64,000 bases of DNA from Thalassomonas viridans (GCF_000948985.2 NZ_CP059734.1:1116001-1180000), one strand, 5' to 3'. Positions 25,544 through 34,311 are shown, counted from the stretch's first letter. Notes: generated by a model from the sequence alone, not told the origin. Made by a program: numbers and translations.

Positions 25544-26095
25544 TTAGATCTGAATTTGTTCAACTAAATCAAGGGTCGCCTGATCAAACAGCTCAATATT
25601 GTCCATCGCCTTACTGATCATTAAAGCACCTTCTAACATTGAAATTAACTTAATTGCCTTAACTTTGGCTTCGCCCGAACTTTGTGGGTTCATCAGGACA
25701 TAAGACTGTTTCAGCCATTCGATATTAAGTTCAAAAAATCTTTTTATTTCAAACCTGACCTTATCCGGCAGACAGTCGCTTTCTGCCCCCAGCAAGCCGC
25801 ATAAGCACATTTTTTTATCTTTGATTAATGCGGCCCGGAACAGCTCGATATATTTAGTTATCGGGTTTTCACTGCGGCTGATTATATCCCCGGGTTCGCC
25901 TAAAGTATTTAAGAAACTGTTGGTATATTGATGGGCCAGCTCGGCTCCCAAGTCTTCTTTCGTTTTAAAATGGTAATGAACGCTCGCGCTTTTTATACCG
26001 ACCTCAGCGGCGATCTCCCTATGGCTGACATTATTGTAACCGCCGGTACGCACCCGGGATTCGGCTACTTTTAAAATTTCATCTCTTCTGGACAT
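25544..26095 (-). CDS. TetR/AcrR-family repressor
   Basis: 183 residues from ATG 26095 (AGAGG five bases before; GTG at 26101 is the alternative). The N-terminal TetR helix-turn-helix is intact (RRDEILKVAESRVRTGGYNN, EIAAEVGIKSASVHYHFKTK). The ligand domain contains CLCGLLGAESDCLP. A copy of the same operator lies in front of it and two in front of the divergent redox operon, so it probably represses both itself and that operon. Confidence 0.9.
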   Translation of the reverse strand: MSRRDEILKVAESRVRTGGYNNVSHREIAAEVGIKSASVHYHFKTKEDLGAELAHQYTNSFLNTLGEPGDIISRSENPITKYIELFRAALIKDKKMCLCGLLGAESDCLPDKVRFEIKRFFELNIEWLKQSYVLMNPQSSGEAKVKAIKLISMLEGALMISKAMDNIELFDQATLDLVEQIQI

Positions 26096-26120
26096 GGCCA
26101 CCTCTCTTTAAAACATTATT

Positions 26121-26136
26121 ATCTATCAGTAGGTAT
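26121..26136. promoter_or_regulatory. TetR-type operator in front of its own gene
   Basis: ATCTATCAGTAGGTAT is the reverse complement of ATACCTACTGATAGAT and matches the two sites at 26373 and 26432 (core TACCTACTGATAG). It lies 26 bases upstream of the repressor start, suggesting autoregulation. Confidence 0.6.
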
Positions 26137-26372
26137 ATAAAAACAACCGAACTGTTAATACTCCCCTGATGTAAATGTAGCTGAGCGGGTTAAGTATCCG
26201 CTCATTCTTTGCCCAAATGCTTCCTTGACCTTATTTTTGACGATAATTCCCGGCAGGAACACTGGTTTTGCTCTTGTAAAAGGAAAAATTATTCAATTTT
26301 TTTGATACTACACATCTCCTTGATTTTAAAAGCTAATAGATACAAAAATCCTGATGAACATAAAAGCAACAG

Positions 26373-26455
26373 CCTACCTACTGATAGGTTGTTGTTGACA
26401 GTTAGTACGAGAGCAAGTAGATTACACTCAAAATCTACCTACTGGTAGGTAGATT
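26373..26455 (+). promoter_or_regulatory. Promoter of the redox operon bracketed by two TetR operators
   Basis: A -35 box TTGACA (26395-26400) and a -10 box TAGATT (26418-26423) are 17 bases apart. Operator 1, CCTACCTACTGATAGG (26373-26388), lies just upstream of the -35. Operator 2 (26432-26455) is an 11-bp inverted repeat, AATCTACCTAC-TG-GTAGGTAGATT, just downstream of the -10. Sites on both sides of a promoter fit tight repression by the divergent TetR protein. Confidence 0.75.
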
Positions 26456-26481
26456 TGTTTGGCGCTACCAGGAGAAATTTT

Positions 26482-27249
26482 ATGTCACAAGAAACTATTG
26501 CATTAATCGTTGGCGGCTCATCAGGTATGGGTAAAGAAACAGCGAAAAGATTATTAAACGCCGGCAACCGCGTTTTGATCCTTTCTCATCAGGAACAGAC
26601 CCTGGCGGCAGCGAAAGCCGAGCTGGAAAGTGAAACCGGCGGTATAGTAGAAACGGTTAAAGTTGACCTTTACGATCAAAGTGCTGTTGCCGCCTTTATC
26701 GGGCAGATTGAAACAGAATCCCGCCATATCAATTATCTGGTCAATGCCGCCGGATTTTTCAAACCGGTCAGTTTTGTTGAGCACACCGCTCAGGATTACG
26801 ACTTACAAATGGATATCAATAAGTCTTTCTTCTTTATCACCCAGGCCGTGGTCAAAAATATGAAGCGGCATAAAGGCGGCTCAATCGTCAATATCGGTTC
26901 TATGTGGGCCCATCAGGCGGTTAAGGCGACACCGTCTTCTGCCTACTCGATGCAAAAGGCCGCTTTACATTCGCTTACCCAGCATTTGGCGATGGAGCTG
27001 GCCGAAGACGGCATCCGGGCAAATGCCGTGGCCCCGGCGGTCGTGCTTTCTTCCATTTATAAGTCCTTTATCCCGGAAACTGAAATTAAAGAGCAGCTTC
27101 AAGGATTTAATGAATTTCACCCTATTGGCCGTATCGGTACAACCGAGGATGTCGCCGATGCCATTGAGTTCCTGCTTTCCGAAAAGGCTGGCTGGATCAC
27201 AGGCACGGTACTGGATGTAGATGGTGGAGTAATGGCAGGCCGTAACTAA
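26482..27249 (+). CDS. Short-chain dehydrogenase/reductase
   Basis: 255 residues from ATG 26482 (AGGAGA before it). Rossmann motif [11 protein letters not shown] near the N-terminus, NAAG near residue 86, the catalytic Ser in NIGSMWAH and the catalytic YxxxK in AYSMQKAAL. An NAD(P)-dependent oxidoreductase of the classical SDR type. First gene of the TetR-controlled operon with DJ-1, OsmC, cupin and amine oxidase genes; such sets often detoxify reactive aldehydes or oxidants. Substrate unknown. Confidence 0.9.
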   Translation: MSQETIALIVGGSSGMGKETAKRLLNAGNRVLILSHQEQTLAAAKAELESETGGIVETVKVDLYDQSAVAAFIGQIETESRHINYLVNAAGFFKPVSFVEHTAQDYDLQMDINKSFFFITQAVVKNMKRHKGGSIVNIGSMWAHQAVKATPSSAYSMQKAALHSLTQHLAMELAEDGIRANAVAPAVVLSSIYKSFIPETEIKEQLQGFNEFHPIGRIGTTEDVADAIEFLLSEKAGWITGTVLDVDGGVMAGRN

Positions 27250-27324
27250 CAGCTTGTATTCAAAAATAGAGGGCTGAGCCATCGGCTCTCTTCAATCTAA
27301 TAATATTTCGGAGTTTATTTCAAA

Positions 27325-28095
27325 ATGAAAAACATTTTTAAAGCGGCATTGAGCCTGGTACTGGTAGTAAGCAGTTTTTTTGCAACAACTTCTGCTTCTG
27401 CGGAAGGAGCAAAACGTGTTTTGATCGTTATGTCATCGGAAAGCGCCATGGGTTTAAGCGGCAAATTAACCGGCACCTGGTTTGAAGAAGTTGCTACCCC
27501 GTATTACACCCTGCGCGAAGCGGGCTATGAAGTGGTAATGGCTTCGTTAAAAGGCGGCGATGCTCCTATTGATTTGCTTTCAATGCAGGCCCCGTTTACC
27601 ACGGCTAATACAGACAAGTTCCTTAATGACGCCGTGGCCATGCAGGCATTGAAAAACACTAACAAATTGAGTGACTTAAATGTTAATGATTTTGACGCCC
27701 TTTTTGTACCCGGCGGCTATGGTCTGCTATGGGACCTGGCAAGTGACTCTTTTACCATCAAGATGATTGAAGATTTCTATGCCGACAACAAACCCGTTGC
27801 CATGGTCTGTCATGCCCCGGCTATCTTACGTGATGCTAAAAAACGCAACGGCGAACCTCTGGTTAAAGGGCTTACGGTAACAGGTTTTATGAATGCCGAA
27901 GATGATGAACTCGACCTTTCCCGCCACTTGCTGTTTTCCCTGGAAGATATGTTAAAAGCCAATGGCGCTAACTATAAAGGCACTAAAAAGAACTGGCAGG
28001 CCCATATAGAAATCGACGGTCCGCTGATGACAGGCCAAAACCCGGCAAGCGCCCCTGTTCTGGCAAAAGCTCTGGCAAAGCGCTTAAACAAATAA
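27325..28095 (+). CDS. Exported DJ-1/PfpI (Hsp31-like) protein
   Basis: 256 residues. Signal peptide MKNIFKAALSLVLVVSSFFA then TTSASA. The DJ-1/PfpI fold follows: KRVLIVMSSE, the glutamate-containing GTWFEEVATPYY, FVPGGYG, and the nucleophile elbow with Cys in AMVCHAPA at about residue 167. The family includes glyoxalases/deglycases and chaperones that handle methylglyoxal or oxidised cysteines. Export to the periplasm is unusual for Hsp31 but known for PfpI-like proteins of marine bacteria. Second gene of the redox operon. Confidence 0.87.
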   Translation: MKNIFKAALSLVLVVSSFFATTSASAEGAKRVLIVMSSESAMGLSGKLTGTWFEEVATPYYTLREAGYEVVMASLKGGDAPIDLLSMQAPFTTANTDKFLNDAVAMQALKNTNKLSDLNVNDFDALFVPGGYGLLWDLASDSFTIKMIEDFYADNKPVAMVCHAPAILRDAKKRNGEPLVKGLTVTGFMNAEDDELDLSRHLLFSLEDMLKANGANYKGTKKNWQAHIEIDGPLMTGQNPASAPVLAKALAKRLNK

Positions 28096-28162
28096 TCTTT
28101 TATCGCCGCCCCCGAACGGGGTGGCGATGCTTACCTTACTATCAGTAAATCAGGAAACAGCT

Positions 28163-28702
28163 ATGTTAAACAATATTGACTTAAACCATCTTAAACAAAC
28201 AGCGGAAGCGATAAACAATGATCCTGACAAAGGCTTTGTTTCTTTTGCAGTGAACACCCGCTGGGCAGGGCAGTGCCGTACTCAGTCCAGGCCAAAAGAA
28301 ATGGTTATCGACGGTGAAGTGATCCCCAGAAACTTTCTTATCGAGTCAGATGAACCGGAAGCTTTGTTGGGTAAGGATACGGCAGCAAATCCGCAAGAAT
28401 TACTATTGTCGGCATTAAATGCATGTATGAGTGTGGGTTATGTCACCGGCGCCGCAATGAAAGGCATTACCTTAACTAAACTGGAAATTACTGCAAAAGG
28501 TACGTTAGACCTTAGAGGTTTTCTTGGTTTAGATGCCAATGTCAAAGCCGGTTACGACTCACTTGAGTACGAAGTTACGATCGAAGGCGACGGTAGCAAA
28601 GCGCAGTTTGAAGAGATCCATCAGAACGTACTGAAAACCTCTCCCAACCGTTTCAATATTGCCATGCCGGTTCGTCTGGAAGGCAAATTAACGGTTTTAT
28701 AA
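28163..28702 (+). CDS. OsmC-family peroxiredoxin-like protein
   Basis: 179 residues from ATG 28163 (AGGAAA in front). NPQELLLSALNACMSVGYVT holds the first conserved Cys of the OsmC/Ohr fold, and ANVKAGYDSLEYEVTIEGDG is the typical following strand pair. A second Cys at the usual position (as in SPNRF, normally SCP) is Ser-less and replaced (KTSPNRFNIAM), so it is a one-Cys variant. It probably reduces organic hydroperoxides or acts in thiol stress. Third gene of the operon. Confidence 0.83.
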   Translation: MLNNIDLNHLKQTAEAINNDPDKGFVSFAVNTRWAGQCRTQSRPKEMVIDGEVIPRNFLIESDEPEALLGKDTAANPQELLLSALNACMSVGYVTGAAMKGITLTKLEITAKGTLDLRGFLGLDANVKAGYDSLEYEVTIEGDGSKAQFEEIHQNVLKTSPNRFNIAMPVRLEGKLTVL

Positions 28703-28723
28703 ATAGCCTGTAAGGAGCCACCT

Positions 28724-29464
28724 ATGATTCACACGACAGTTTACTGGCAGGAACTTTATGCCAAAAGCCAAAGCCTGGTGTTAGCGCAAAAACCATCACT
28801 CGACCTCGTGTTCAATCATGATCTGGAGTTGCCGGCAAGCATTCAAATCCGTGGAGCCCGGTGGCAGCCCTTTCCGGCCAAAGGGGTAAAAAGGCTGCTT
28901 TTGGAAAGAATCGGTGGCGAACAAGTTAGCCGGGCAACAAGCATAGTGTCCTATGAACCCGGCAGCTACTTTGAGTCTCATGTCCACCCCAAAGGGGAGG
29001 AGTTTCTGGTGCTTTCCGGCACGTTTTCGGATGAAGATGGCGACTACCCCGCCGGAACCTATGTCAGGAATCCCCCGGGATCCAGCCATAAACCCTATAG
29101 TAAGGATGGTTGCATGATTTTTGTTAAGCTTCAACAGTTTAAGCTGACGGATAACGAACGTGTCGTCATCAACCTGAATGAGACAAGGCCGGATGAATCA
29201 AGCCGTCAATACACCTTCCAGACATTGTTTAAAGGTTATGAGCAGGTCGGCATTGTCAGTGCCAAAGAAGATTTTATCCTGCCCGAAGCATGGACGGCAT
29301 TGGGCGCGGAATTGCTGGTGCTGGACGGTAAGTTAACGGACGGCAGGCAAATTCACCATACCGGAAGCTGGCAGCGTTTGCCCGCCGACACTCCGGCAAA
29401 ATTGACGGCATTGCAGGGCTCTACTTTTTATCTTAAGTCCGGACACCTTAAAGAGGCATGGTAA
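28724..29464 (+). CDS. ChrR-like cupin protein, copy 1
   Basis: 246 residues. AAGGAG precedes the ATG. The cupin metal-binding box is PGSYFESHVHPKGEEFLVL with HxH and Glu, closed by PPGSSHKPYSKDGC with the last His. The ChrR cupin-like domain is known from the zinc anti-sigma factor of the singlet-oxygen response, but the N-terminal anti-sigma domain is absent here. A second cupin-like half follows (AWTALGAELLVLDG). It is closely similar to the copy at 30708-31448, and the two flank the amine oxidase gene. Confidence 0.82.
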   Translation: MIHTTVYWQELYAKSQSLVLAQKPSLDLVFNHDLELPASIQIRGARWQPFPAKGVKRLLLERIGGEQVSRATSIVSYEPGSYFESHVHPKGEEFLVLSGTFSDEDGDYPAGTYVRNPPGSSHKPYSKDGCMIFVKLQQFKLTDNERVVINLNETRPDESSRQYTFQTLFKGYEQVGIVSAKEDFILPEAWTALGAELLVLDGKLTDGRQIHHTGSWQRLPADTPAKLTALQGSTFYLKSGHLKEAW

Positions 29465-29474
29465 ACACTTAAAT

Positions 29475-30617
29475 ATGCAAAGTGCCGGCAGGGATAAAAC
29501 CGGTACCGGAGATTTTTCATTGAACAACAAATTCACTATTATTATCGGCGGCGGCTTGTCGGGACTTTACGCGGCCAAAGCGCTGGAGCAGAGAAATGAG
29601 GCCTTTGTCTTGCTTGAAGCCAAAGCAAGTTTTGGCGGCAGGATAATCGGTAAACCTTCACTGACCAACCCAGATCTTGCTTTTGACCTCGGGCCGACCT
29701 GGTTTTGGCCTCATCAAAGCAAAATGCAGTCATTGTTAACCGAACTGAATATCGAATGGTTCGAGCAATACACTGCCGGAGATGTCCTGTACCAGACGGA
29801 CGCACAGACCGCCCCCCACAGGACTTACGGAGCCGGTACTATGCCTGCTTACCGGGTAAAAGGCGGTATGAGCAAGATTATCGATAAATTGCTGGCAAAA
29901 ATTCCTTCGGCTAAATTAAAGGCCGGTCACAGCGTGCATAAAATTACCCGAAACGGTAACCGCTGGCAGGTGTATGCGAAAACTCCTGATACAGAAAACT
30001 TGATGATTGAAGGCACTAAATTGATGGTCGCCTTGCCGCCACGCATTCTGGTTAAGTATCTAACCCCCGAAAACTGGCTAAGCCAGGGGGTTGTAGAGAG
30101 GCTGAAGAACGAGCAGACCTGGATGTCGGCACAGGCCAAGTTTATCGCACTTTACAAGGACCCTTTCTGGCGCAAAGCGGGCCTTTCCGGCCAGGTATAC
30201 AGCAGGGTAGGGCCTATGGTTGAGATCCATGATGCTTGCGGCGATATAAACGATAATCCTGCCATTTTTGGCTTTATCGGCATTCCCGCAACACAAAGGG
30301 TAGGGATTTCCCATAAGCAGATGAAACAGGCTTGCCTGCAGCAGCTGATCCAGGTATTCGGCCCTCAGGCGACGGATATCGAAGCCGCTTATTTAATGGA
30401 CTGGTCCATGGATGAATATGTGGCAACAGCCAAAGACTTGTCGGAGCAACCCAGGCATGCCCGTTATCTTATAGACAAATTAAAAAATGAATTAACGGCA
30501 GTAAATGCTTATCTCATCGGCAGTGAATTCGGCCAAACGGATGCCGGCTATCTTGAGGGGGCCTTGTCTGCTGTGGATAGCTCAATAGCCATCTGCTTTC
30601 CTGGAATTTCTAACTGA
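29475..30617 (+). CDS. FAD-dependent amine oxidase-like protein
   Basis: 380 residues. The FAD-binding Rossmann motif is IIGGGLSGLYAAKALEQR, with the acidic end of the second strand at LLEAKASFGGR, then DLGPTWFWPHQ. The C-terminal FAD-binding motif is weaker than usual (GSEFGQTDAGYLEGAL). It belongs to the flavin amine oxidase/phytoene-desaturase-like superfamily and oxidises an amine or related substrate. It starts 10 bases after the first cupin gene; an in-frame TTG at 29520 is an alternative start. Confidence 0.83.
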   Translation: MQSAGRDKTGTGDFSLNNKFTIIIGGGLSGLYAAKALEQRNEAFVLLEAKASFGGRIIGKPSLTNPDLAFDLGPTWFWPHQSKMQSLLTELNIEWFEQYTAGDVLYQTDAQTAPHRTYGAGTMPAYRVKGGMSKIIDKLLAKIPSAKLKAGHSVHKITRNGNRWQVYAKTPDTENLMIEGTKLMVALPPRILVKYLTPENWLSQGVVERLKNEQTWMSAQAKFIALYKDPFWRKAGLSGQVYSRVGPMVEIHDACGDINDNPAIFGFIGIPATQRVGISHKQMKQACLQQLIQVFGPQATDIEAAYLMDWSMDEYVATAKDLSEQPRHARYLIDKLKNELTAVNAYLIGSEFGQTDAGYLEGALSAVDSSIAICFPGISN

Positions 30618-30707
30618 TTTTTGACACTGAAATTGCCGGGGTAATATTATAGCTCTAAACCTTATAGCATCAGAAAATAAAGGGCAGATTATCCCGGGGA
30701 GGCATAT

Positions 30708-31448
30708 ATGGATAACACAACGTCATACTGGCAAGAGCTGTACAGCAAGAGCCAGGAGCTGGCATTACCGCAGCAGGCCTGTACCGAACTTGTGCTTAAC
30801 CATGATCTCGGACTGCCGGCAGAGGTGCAAACCTGCAATGCCGACTGGCAACCTTCGCCCGCCAAAGGAGTGAAAAGGCTATTATTGGAAAGAATGGGCG
30901 GTGAAAAAGCCACCCGGGCGACCAGCATAGTCTCTTATGCCCCCGGCAGCTATTTTGAACCTCATGCACACCCCAAAGGAGAGGAGTTTCTGGTACTTTC
31001 GGGAACATTTTCTGATGAGTACGGCGACTATCCCGCCGGAACCTATGTCAGAAATCCTCCCGGAACCAGGCATAAGCCCTATAGTAAGGACGGCTGCATG
31101 ATCTTTGTTAAACTTCAGCAATTTAGGATGACTGACAATGAGCGTGTCGTGATAAAGCTTAATGAAAAAAGGCCGGATGAGGCGAAACTTCATTACAACC
31201 TGAAAACCTTATTTAAAGACTATGAACGTGTTGAAATTGTTAATGTTAAAGAAAATTGCACTTTGCCCGAGGCATGGATGACCTTAGGAGCTGAGATCTT
31301 GATTTTGGCCGGCAGCATAAGTGATGGCAATCAGGTTTTCACTACCGGAAGCTGGCTCCGTTTACCCGTTAATACACCGGCAAAACTAACGGCATTGAAA
31401 AATGCGACTTTTTACCTGAAATTCGGCCACCTTGGGGATGAATTATAA
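30708..31448 (+). CDS. ChrR-like cupin protein, copy 2
   Basis: 246 residues, same length and most of the sequence of the copy at 28724-29464, including YWQELY at the start, the box PGSYFEPHAHPKGEEFLVL and NPPGTRHKPYSKDGC. GGGGAGG precedes the ATG. The pair arose by duplication around the amine oxidase gene. Both keep the metal ligands, so both may be functional, possibly as quercetinase-like or regulatory cupins. Confidence 0.82.
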   Translation: MDNTTSYWQELYSKSQELALPQQACTELVLNHDLGLPAEVQTCNADWQPSPAKGVKRLLLERMGGEKATRATSIVSYAPGSYFEPHAHPKGEEFLVLSGTFSDEYGDYPAGTYVRNPPGTRHKPYSKDGCMIFVKLQQFRMTDNERVVIKLNEKRPDEAKLHYNLKTLFKDYERVEIVNVKENCTLPEAWMTLGAEILILAGSISDGNQVFTTGSWLRLPVNTPAKLTALKNATFYLKFGHLGDEL

Positions 31449-31628
31449 AGCACGGATATTTTGCATCGGAACAAAAAAGTTTCCGGTTAACATAAGCTGG
31501 CTTTGAGCCGTTTTGATATATGTCTTATTCTGACCATCCGCCCATCATCTAAAAATACAGTCTTATATCAATACACTATTTTTGTTACTATTTAAGGTAA
31601 CCGAAAGAGATAAAGTGATTATTTAACA

Positions 31629-31946
31629 ATGGAAATAGAGGTTATCGCAAAAGCTTTAAAAGAGTTGGGGCACCCGAAAAGATTGTCTATTTTTAAAAGG
31701 CTGGTGAAATGCGGCTTTCAAGGCTTAACGGTAGGGCAGCTGCAAAAGGAGCTGAACATTCCGGGCTCTACTTTATCCCATCATATTTCAAGTCTGGTTT
31801 CTGCTGATTTAGTAAAACAAAGAAGGGAAGGCACTACCTTATATTGCGTTGCTAATTATAAACAGCTCACTCAAGTGACGTCATTTTTGCAGGAAGAATG
31901 TTGTTTTGACGATGAGTTATCTGAAGAGCAGCATTCGTTATCTTAA
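31629..31946 (+). CDS. ArsR-family transcriptional regulator
   Basis: 105 residues with the ArsR winged helix: LGHPKRLSIFKRLVKCG, then LTVGQLQKELNIPGSTLSHH and ADLVKQRREGTTLYCVAN. Cys residues at positions ~27 and near the C-terminus (EECCFDD) could serve as a metal or redox sensor, but the classic CVC metal motif is absent. It follows the redox operon in the same direction after 180 bp and may be separately transcribed. Confidence 0.87.
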   Translation: MEIEVIAKALKELGHPKRLSIFKRLVKCGFQGLTVGQLQKELNIPGSTLSHHISSLVSADLVKQRREGTTLYCVANYKQLTQVTSFLQEECCFDDELSEEQHSLS

Positions 31947-32117
31947 TTCCAAGTGAAGTGGCATTGTTTAAGTGGATGAAAGTTTTACCCTAACTTTTTG
32001 TTGATGATTCATGTCCCTGGTTGCTTATAATATCACTTAAGCCATTGAAAAAATTAATGTAAATTAGTTTTTCGTGTTCTCTAGTCACCTCCCTTAGTGT
32101 AGGTAAACTTCCTGACT

Positions 32118-32151
32118 ATAACGCATGATAACTGTAATTATCATGCGTTAT
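32118..32151. repeat. Perfect 14-bp hairpin, 3' side of the toxin-antitoxin module
   Basis: ATAACGCATGATAA-CTGTAA-TTATCATGCGTTAT. No T-run follows in either direction, so it is not a standard terminator. A hairpin of the same build (14-15 bp stem, 6-nt loop, arm ending in GATAA) is at 33053-33088 on the other side of the module. The stretch 31947-32327 holds no gene. Confidence 0.6.
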
Positions 32152-32327
32152 AAAAAACACCTGTTTTCTGCTGAAATACCACTGGTTTATCGGAGGGCGG
32201 TAGCCGGATTAGATTAAAATGCAGCGTTACCCGCTGTAGGCAAGGGGAGGGAATGTCAGAGTAGAAAGCAATAATTGCCTGGACTGAGCGTATGATCAAG
32301 CATTGCTTTACCTGTTTTGGCTTAGTT

Positions 32328-32618
32328 TCAATAGCCCGCTTCTTTCTGGTGCCGTACCGCCAGGATAACAGCCGTGTCACCAGCAAGCCGATACAATGCA
32401 AGATAACCGGTGCTACCGAAATCGATCAGCCACTCCCGAAAGGCCGGCTCCATATTTTCCACCGGTCGTCCAACTTCCGGCTGGTGAGCAAGAATTTTCA
32501 CACCGGCCCGTATCGCCTTGACCGCTCGGCGGGCAGCAGCTGGATCTTTCGGCGCCAGGAAACGATAAATCCGTTGAACATCCGCCAGGGCTGGCGGAGA
32601 CCAGATCAATTGTGACAC
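32328..32618 (-). CDS. ParE-type toxin (RelE/ParE superfamily)
   Basis: 96 residues. The ParE pattern is clear: MSQLIWSPPALADVQRIYRF, LAPKDPAAARRAVKAIRAGV, then HQPEVGRPVENMEPAFREWL and a C-terminal basic strand (VILAVRHQKEAGY). ParE toxins inhibit DNA gyrase; related RelE toxins cleave mRNA. It overlaps the 3' end of the antitoxin gene by 13 bp, the usual antitoxin-first order. The G+C of this pair is higher than its surroundings, suggesting recent arrival. Confidence 0.88.
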   Translation of the reverse strand: MSQLIWSPPALADVQRIYRFLAPKDPAAARRAVKAIRAGVKILAHQPEVGRPVENMEPAFREWLIDFGSTGYLALYRLAGDTAVILAVRHQKEAGY

Positions 32619-32878
32619 TCAGGTACTCCGTCATCTTCACCGCCTTCAAGCTTGGCCAACCAGGCATCAGCCTCTTCCAGCGTTAGATGCAGTCCGTTAT
32701 TCTGGTATGCTTCCCAGGCATTCAGGGCATCCTGTTTAAATGCTTCCCGCTTTTCCTCCCGCTCCACATAATCCCGGATCGCTTCACGCATGATCCAGTG
32801 AGCAGATCTATGCCGTAGCTCGGCCAGGTGCTGGATCCGGCTTTTCAGATCGTCGTCGAGTTTTATTGATGTTGCCAT
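32606..32878 (-). CDS. Ribbon-helix-helix antitoxin partner of ParE-type toxin
   Basis: 90 residues from ATG 32878. N-terminal RHH domain: MATSIKLDDDLKSRIQHLAE, LRHRSAHWIMREAIRDYVER. The C-terminal half (AWEAYQNNGLHLTLEEADAW) is the toxin-binding tail with the typical T-x-E-E-x-D-A-W motif. It should bind the palindrome just upstream (32891-32919) and repress the operon with the toxin. Confidence 0.88.
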   Translation of the reverse strand: MATSIKLDDDLKSRIQHLAELRHRSAHWIMREAIRDYVEREEKREAFKQDALNAWEAYQNNGLHLTLEEADAWLAKLEGGEDDGVPECHN

Positions 32879-32890
32879 GTTGTCACCCGT

Positions 32891-32919
32891 GGTATTAAAA
32901 GGTACTACCTTTAAATACC
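32891..32919. promoter_or_regulatory. Nested palindrome operator of the toxin-antitoxin operon
   Basis: A 29-bp near-perfect palindrome: outer arms GGTATT/AATACC and inner arms AAAGGTA/TACCTTT around a central C, with mismatches only beside the outer arms. It lies 13 bp upstream of the antitoxin ATG, a typical RHH antitoxin binding site. Confidence 0.7.
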
Positions 32920-33052
32920 GTATCACAATCAGAGACAATTGTCGCATAGCTTTACTTTAGGAGACATATTTATCAAGACATAAAATAGTTCATTGCTACA
33001 GCTTGTTTTCATTAGTTCAGATATAGGGGATATGTGCAAAACCCCAATCATT

Positions 33053-33088
33053 CAATACTTCCGATAAATATTATTATCGGAAGTATTG
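33053..33088. repeat. Perfect 15-bp hairpin, 5' side of the toxin-antitoxin module
   Basis: CAATACTTCCGATAA-ATATTA-TTATCGGAAGTATTG, without a T-run. Matches the form of the hairpin at 32118-32151. The rest of 32947-33276 shows no gene. Confidence 0.6.
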
Positions 33089-33276
33089 TGTTGAAGTAAA
33101 AAACGTAGTCTAAGCTCAATCATTGACCGGAAAATACTCACAGCTATAACCTAGAAAATAATTCAACAGAAAAACAATCAACTATGCTTATTGAAATAAG
33201 CGATAGCGATAAATTCAAGTGAGCAGCTTTATGAGCAAACATGGCAAGACTGTTGGATTAATATTGAGTTAACCAA

Positions 33277-34311
33277 GTGACGGCTAAGCAATTTTCTATT
33301 ATTGGTTGTGGCATGATCAATCCGCTTGGTGTTGGCGCCCTGGCAGTGAGTGCCGCTGTCCGTTCGGGTATTTGCCAATATCAGGAAACCGGGAATATCT
33401 CGAAGGATTACCAGCCTTTTAAAATGGCCCTGGTTCCTGACGAATGCTTGCCTGAATTAGACCGACAAATCGGCCGGGGAAAATCTCCCTATTATCAGCG
33501 CCTGATACAACTGACTAATATTGCGATTTTACAGGCCTGTAACCAGCTGGACTCCAGCCAGCCTTTACCCTTGATGCTGGCCCTGCCGTCTGAGCAAAAT
33601 TTAGCCGTAGCGCTTGATGCCGACAGTTTGTTATTGGATATTGTCCGCTCGTGTCAGGACCTTATAGATTTTAGCGCCAGCCGTCATTTTCGTCTGGGCC
33701 GGGCTGCAGGTATTGCCGCTTTCCAGGCGGGACTGGAATTGATTGAATCCGGGATATCAGATGCCGTGCTTATCGGCGGCGTAGATTCTTATCTGGATCT
33801 GATGCAGCTGGCTTTGCTTGACCGGCAACAAAGACTGTTGACCGCGACCAGCATGGACGGCTTTGTTCCCGGCGAAGGGGCGGCGTTTTTTGTGTTGAGC
33901 CGGGAGCCTAATGGCAAGGTTACCCTGGGGCCGCCGGGCTTGTCTGATGAACCGGGTCATATTTACAGTCAGGAAGTTTGCCTGGGGGATGGTCTCAGCA
34001 ATGCGATACGTTCTGCTCTGACGGGGATAACACAGCCGGTAAAAACAGTTTTTTCCAGTTTCAACGGCGAGCATGCCAACGGCAAAGAGTGGGGTATTGC
34101 CTTAAGTCGCAACAGCCAGAATATTGATGAAGCTTTTATTATGGAGCATCCGGCAGACTGTTTTGGCGATTTGGGAGCGGCTACCGTGCCAACCTTGATG
34201 ATACTGGCCTATCTTGGTTTGCTCAGGGGACATTACGCTTCTCCCTTGCTGGTCTGGAGTGCATCGGACTTTGCCGAACGCGGCGCCATAACCATGACAT
34301 TAAATGATTAA
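33277..34311 (+). CDS. Beta-ketoacyl synthase-fold protein lacking catalytic residues
   Basis: 344 residues from a GTG start. Thiolase/KAS fold features: IIGCGMINPLGVGALAVSAA at the N-terminus, GISDAVLIGGVDSYLD, and VPGEGAAFFVLSR. The nucleophilic Cys is absent where expected (HFRLGRAAGIAAF in place of TACSSG-type sequence), the HGTGT motif reads FNGEHANG, and the second catalytic His (GHxxGAAG) is Asp in CFGDLGAAT. It is thus probably a non-condensing KS homologue. Such degenerate KS proteins occur near secretion-related genes in Proteobacteria; here the neighbours give no clear role. Confidence 0.75.
   Translation: MTAKQFSIIGCGMINPLGVGALAVSAAVRSGICQYQETGNISKDYQPFKMALVPDECLPELDRQIGRGKSPYYQRLIQLTNIAILQACNQLDSSQPLPLMLALPSEQNLAVALDADSLLLDIVRSCQDLIDFSASRHFRLGRAAGIAAFQAGLELIESGISDAVLIGGVDSYLDLMQLALLDRQQRLLTATSMDGFVPGEGAAFFVLSREPNGKVTLGPPGLSDEPGHIYSQEVCLGDGLSNAIRSALTGITQPVKTVFSSFNGEHANGKEWGIALSRNSQNIDEAFIMEHPADCFGDLGAATVPTLMILAYLGLLRGHYASPLLVWSASDFAERGAITMTLND

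Noticed and set aside
32118..33088. Hairpins flanking the ParE module read as integron attC sites
   Set aside because: The GTTRRRY/RYYYAAC core sites with the asymmetric attC architecture are not visible, so an integron cassette is not supported.
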